The notes under the pieces: generated by a model
Databases searched by the model: none
Seen by the model: only the letters and a program-made list of their open reading frames with translations
What the model was told of the DNA's origin: nothing
Shown: positions 53,949 through 54,283 of the stretch, in pieces
How the letters are laid out: every line of letters begins with the position of its first letter
How positions within the stretch are numbered: position 1 is the first letter of the stretch
NCBI GenBank assembly: GCA_025057795.1
Contig: JANXEP010000053.1
Coordinates: 1-54,283 of the forward strand
Source: Candidatus Bathyarchaeota archaeon
GTDB taxonomy: Archaea; Thermoproteota; Bathyarchaeia; Bathyarchaeales; UBA233
Reading direction: 5' to 3'
Length of the DNA stretch: 54,283 bases
Translations under genes and position numbers: made by a program

Positions 53949-54158
53949 ATGCTTAAAAAGTATATGGAGAAGACGCAAAAATCTAAGGCCTTATATGAGC
54001 GGGCCAAAAATTTTCTTCCTGCTGGGGTCTCCTATGGGATCCGCTATTTTGAGCCATATCCCTTCTACACGGCTAGGGCAGAAGGGAGTAAGCTTTATGA
54101 TGTTGACGGCAACGTTTATGTGGACTTTTGGATGGGGCATGGAACCGTTGTCGGATAG
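53949..54158 (+). pseudogene. Truncated glutamate-1-semialdehyde aminotransferase (HemL) N-terminus
   Basis: A 69-residue frame reading KSKALYERAKNFLPAGVSYG then DVDGNVYVDFWMGHGTVVG and a stop. The start of HemL is recognisable, with a good GGAGG ahead and a promoter, but the frame ends where the full protein (over 420 residues) continues with the PLP and substrate regions. The stop falls exactly one base before the stop of the convergent gene, so this looks like a recombination or assembly junction. Confidence 0.75.
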
Positions 54159-54283
54159 TTAACTTTTTATGACTATCCGTTCCACTTCAGCCTTTAAGGC
54201 TTCATGGGTGGCTTTCGCCGCCAACGGTAGAGGACGGCACATGGGAAGTTTATCCGCTATGTTCCAGGCGGCAACTATATGCC
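54159..54283 (-). CDS. C-terminal end of a dihydrodipicolinate synthase-family aldolase (partial)
   Basis: Only the last ~41 residues are inside the window: HIVAAWNIADKLPMCRPLPL then KATHEALKAEVERIVIKS and stop. The Pro-rich segment followed by a charged helix fits the C-terminus of DapA-type aldolases. The 5' part lies beyond the window. Confidence 0.5.
   Translation of the reverse strand, partial: HIVAAWNIADKLPMCRPLPLAAKATHEALKAEVERIVIKS

Noticed and set aside
1..54283. CRISPR arrays, rRNA genes and replication origin
   Set aside because: No regularly spaced direct repeats, no rRNA-like segments and no orc1/cdc6 gene or origin-box clusters were seen.

Overview
The window is archaeal chromosome. 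Archaeal markers are DGGGP synthase (ether lipids), tRNA endonuclease EndA, LonB, Hjc, aIF6, L18a/LX, Rpp21, DtdA, TATA boxes about 25-40 bases upstream of starts, and many leaderless or GTG/TTG starts. The mix of genes fits a Thermoproteota (TACK) lineage such as Bathyarchaeia, but this is inference. A bpsA gene for branched polyamines and the many ion-pumping systems point to a thermophilic or moderately thermophilic anaerobe. Genes are dense and mostly housekeeping. About 2.5 kb around 47.5-50.3 kb is decayed DNA.

Layout. (1) 1-5.1 kb: tRNA-Thr(GGT), which appears to carry a 22-nt intron in its acceptor stem, tRNA-Leu(TAG), an FMN reductase, a compact sulfur/Fe-S operon (TusA, DsrE, IscS-like, IscU, TRASH zinc protein), a desulforedoxin-like protein and tRNA-His. 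The IscS-like protein has lost the PLP lysine. (2) 5.2-13 kb: K+-independent H+-pyrophosphatase and two tandem SERCA-like P-type ATPases. (3) 13-28 kb: an OFA-type MFS transporter with AMP-forming acetyl-CoA synthetase, AsnRS, a CDF transporter with three C-terminal repeats, a secreted beta-propeller protein with a membrane-bound HTH regulator, DGGGP synthase, a sugar nucleotidyltransferase, EndA, a PhoU-like protein and GlyRS. (4) 27.5-31.2 kb: myo-inositol phosphate synthase, a SPOUT RNA methyltransferase, a presenilin-like membrane protease and DUF523.

(5) 31.3-35.3 kb, minus strand: secE-nusG-rpl11, then rpl1-rpl10-rpl12 behind their own promoter; dtdA lies upstream. (6) 35.4-38.5 kb, plus strand: a carbamoyltransferase with altered substrate loops, then speD and bpsA (polyamines) and a RimI-like acetyltransferase. 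(7) 38.5-42.8 kb, minus strand: the classic archaeal block Rpp21-YhbY-S19e-PDCD5-L39e-L31e-aIF6-L18a-prefoldin alpha-FtsY. (8) 42.9-47.4 kb: phosphodiesterase, a pilin-like pair, and a FeoB-FeoA-DtxR iron-uptake unit. (9) 47.5-50.3 kb: inverted repeats and a frameshifted Fe-S DNA glycosylase pseudogene, with YjbQ. (10) 50.4-54.3 kb: LonB, Hjc, L35Ae, then a truncated hemL meeting the end of a DHDPS-family gene at the window edge.

The strongest candidates for a second look are the intron-bearing tRNA-Thr, the lysine-less IscS inside a TusA/DsrE/IscU operon, and the odd carbamoyltransferase next to the branched-polyamine genes.
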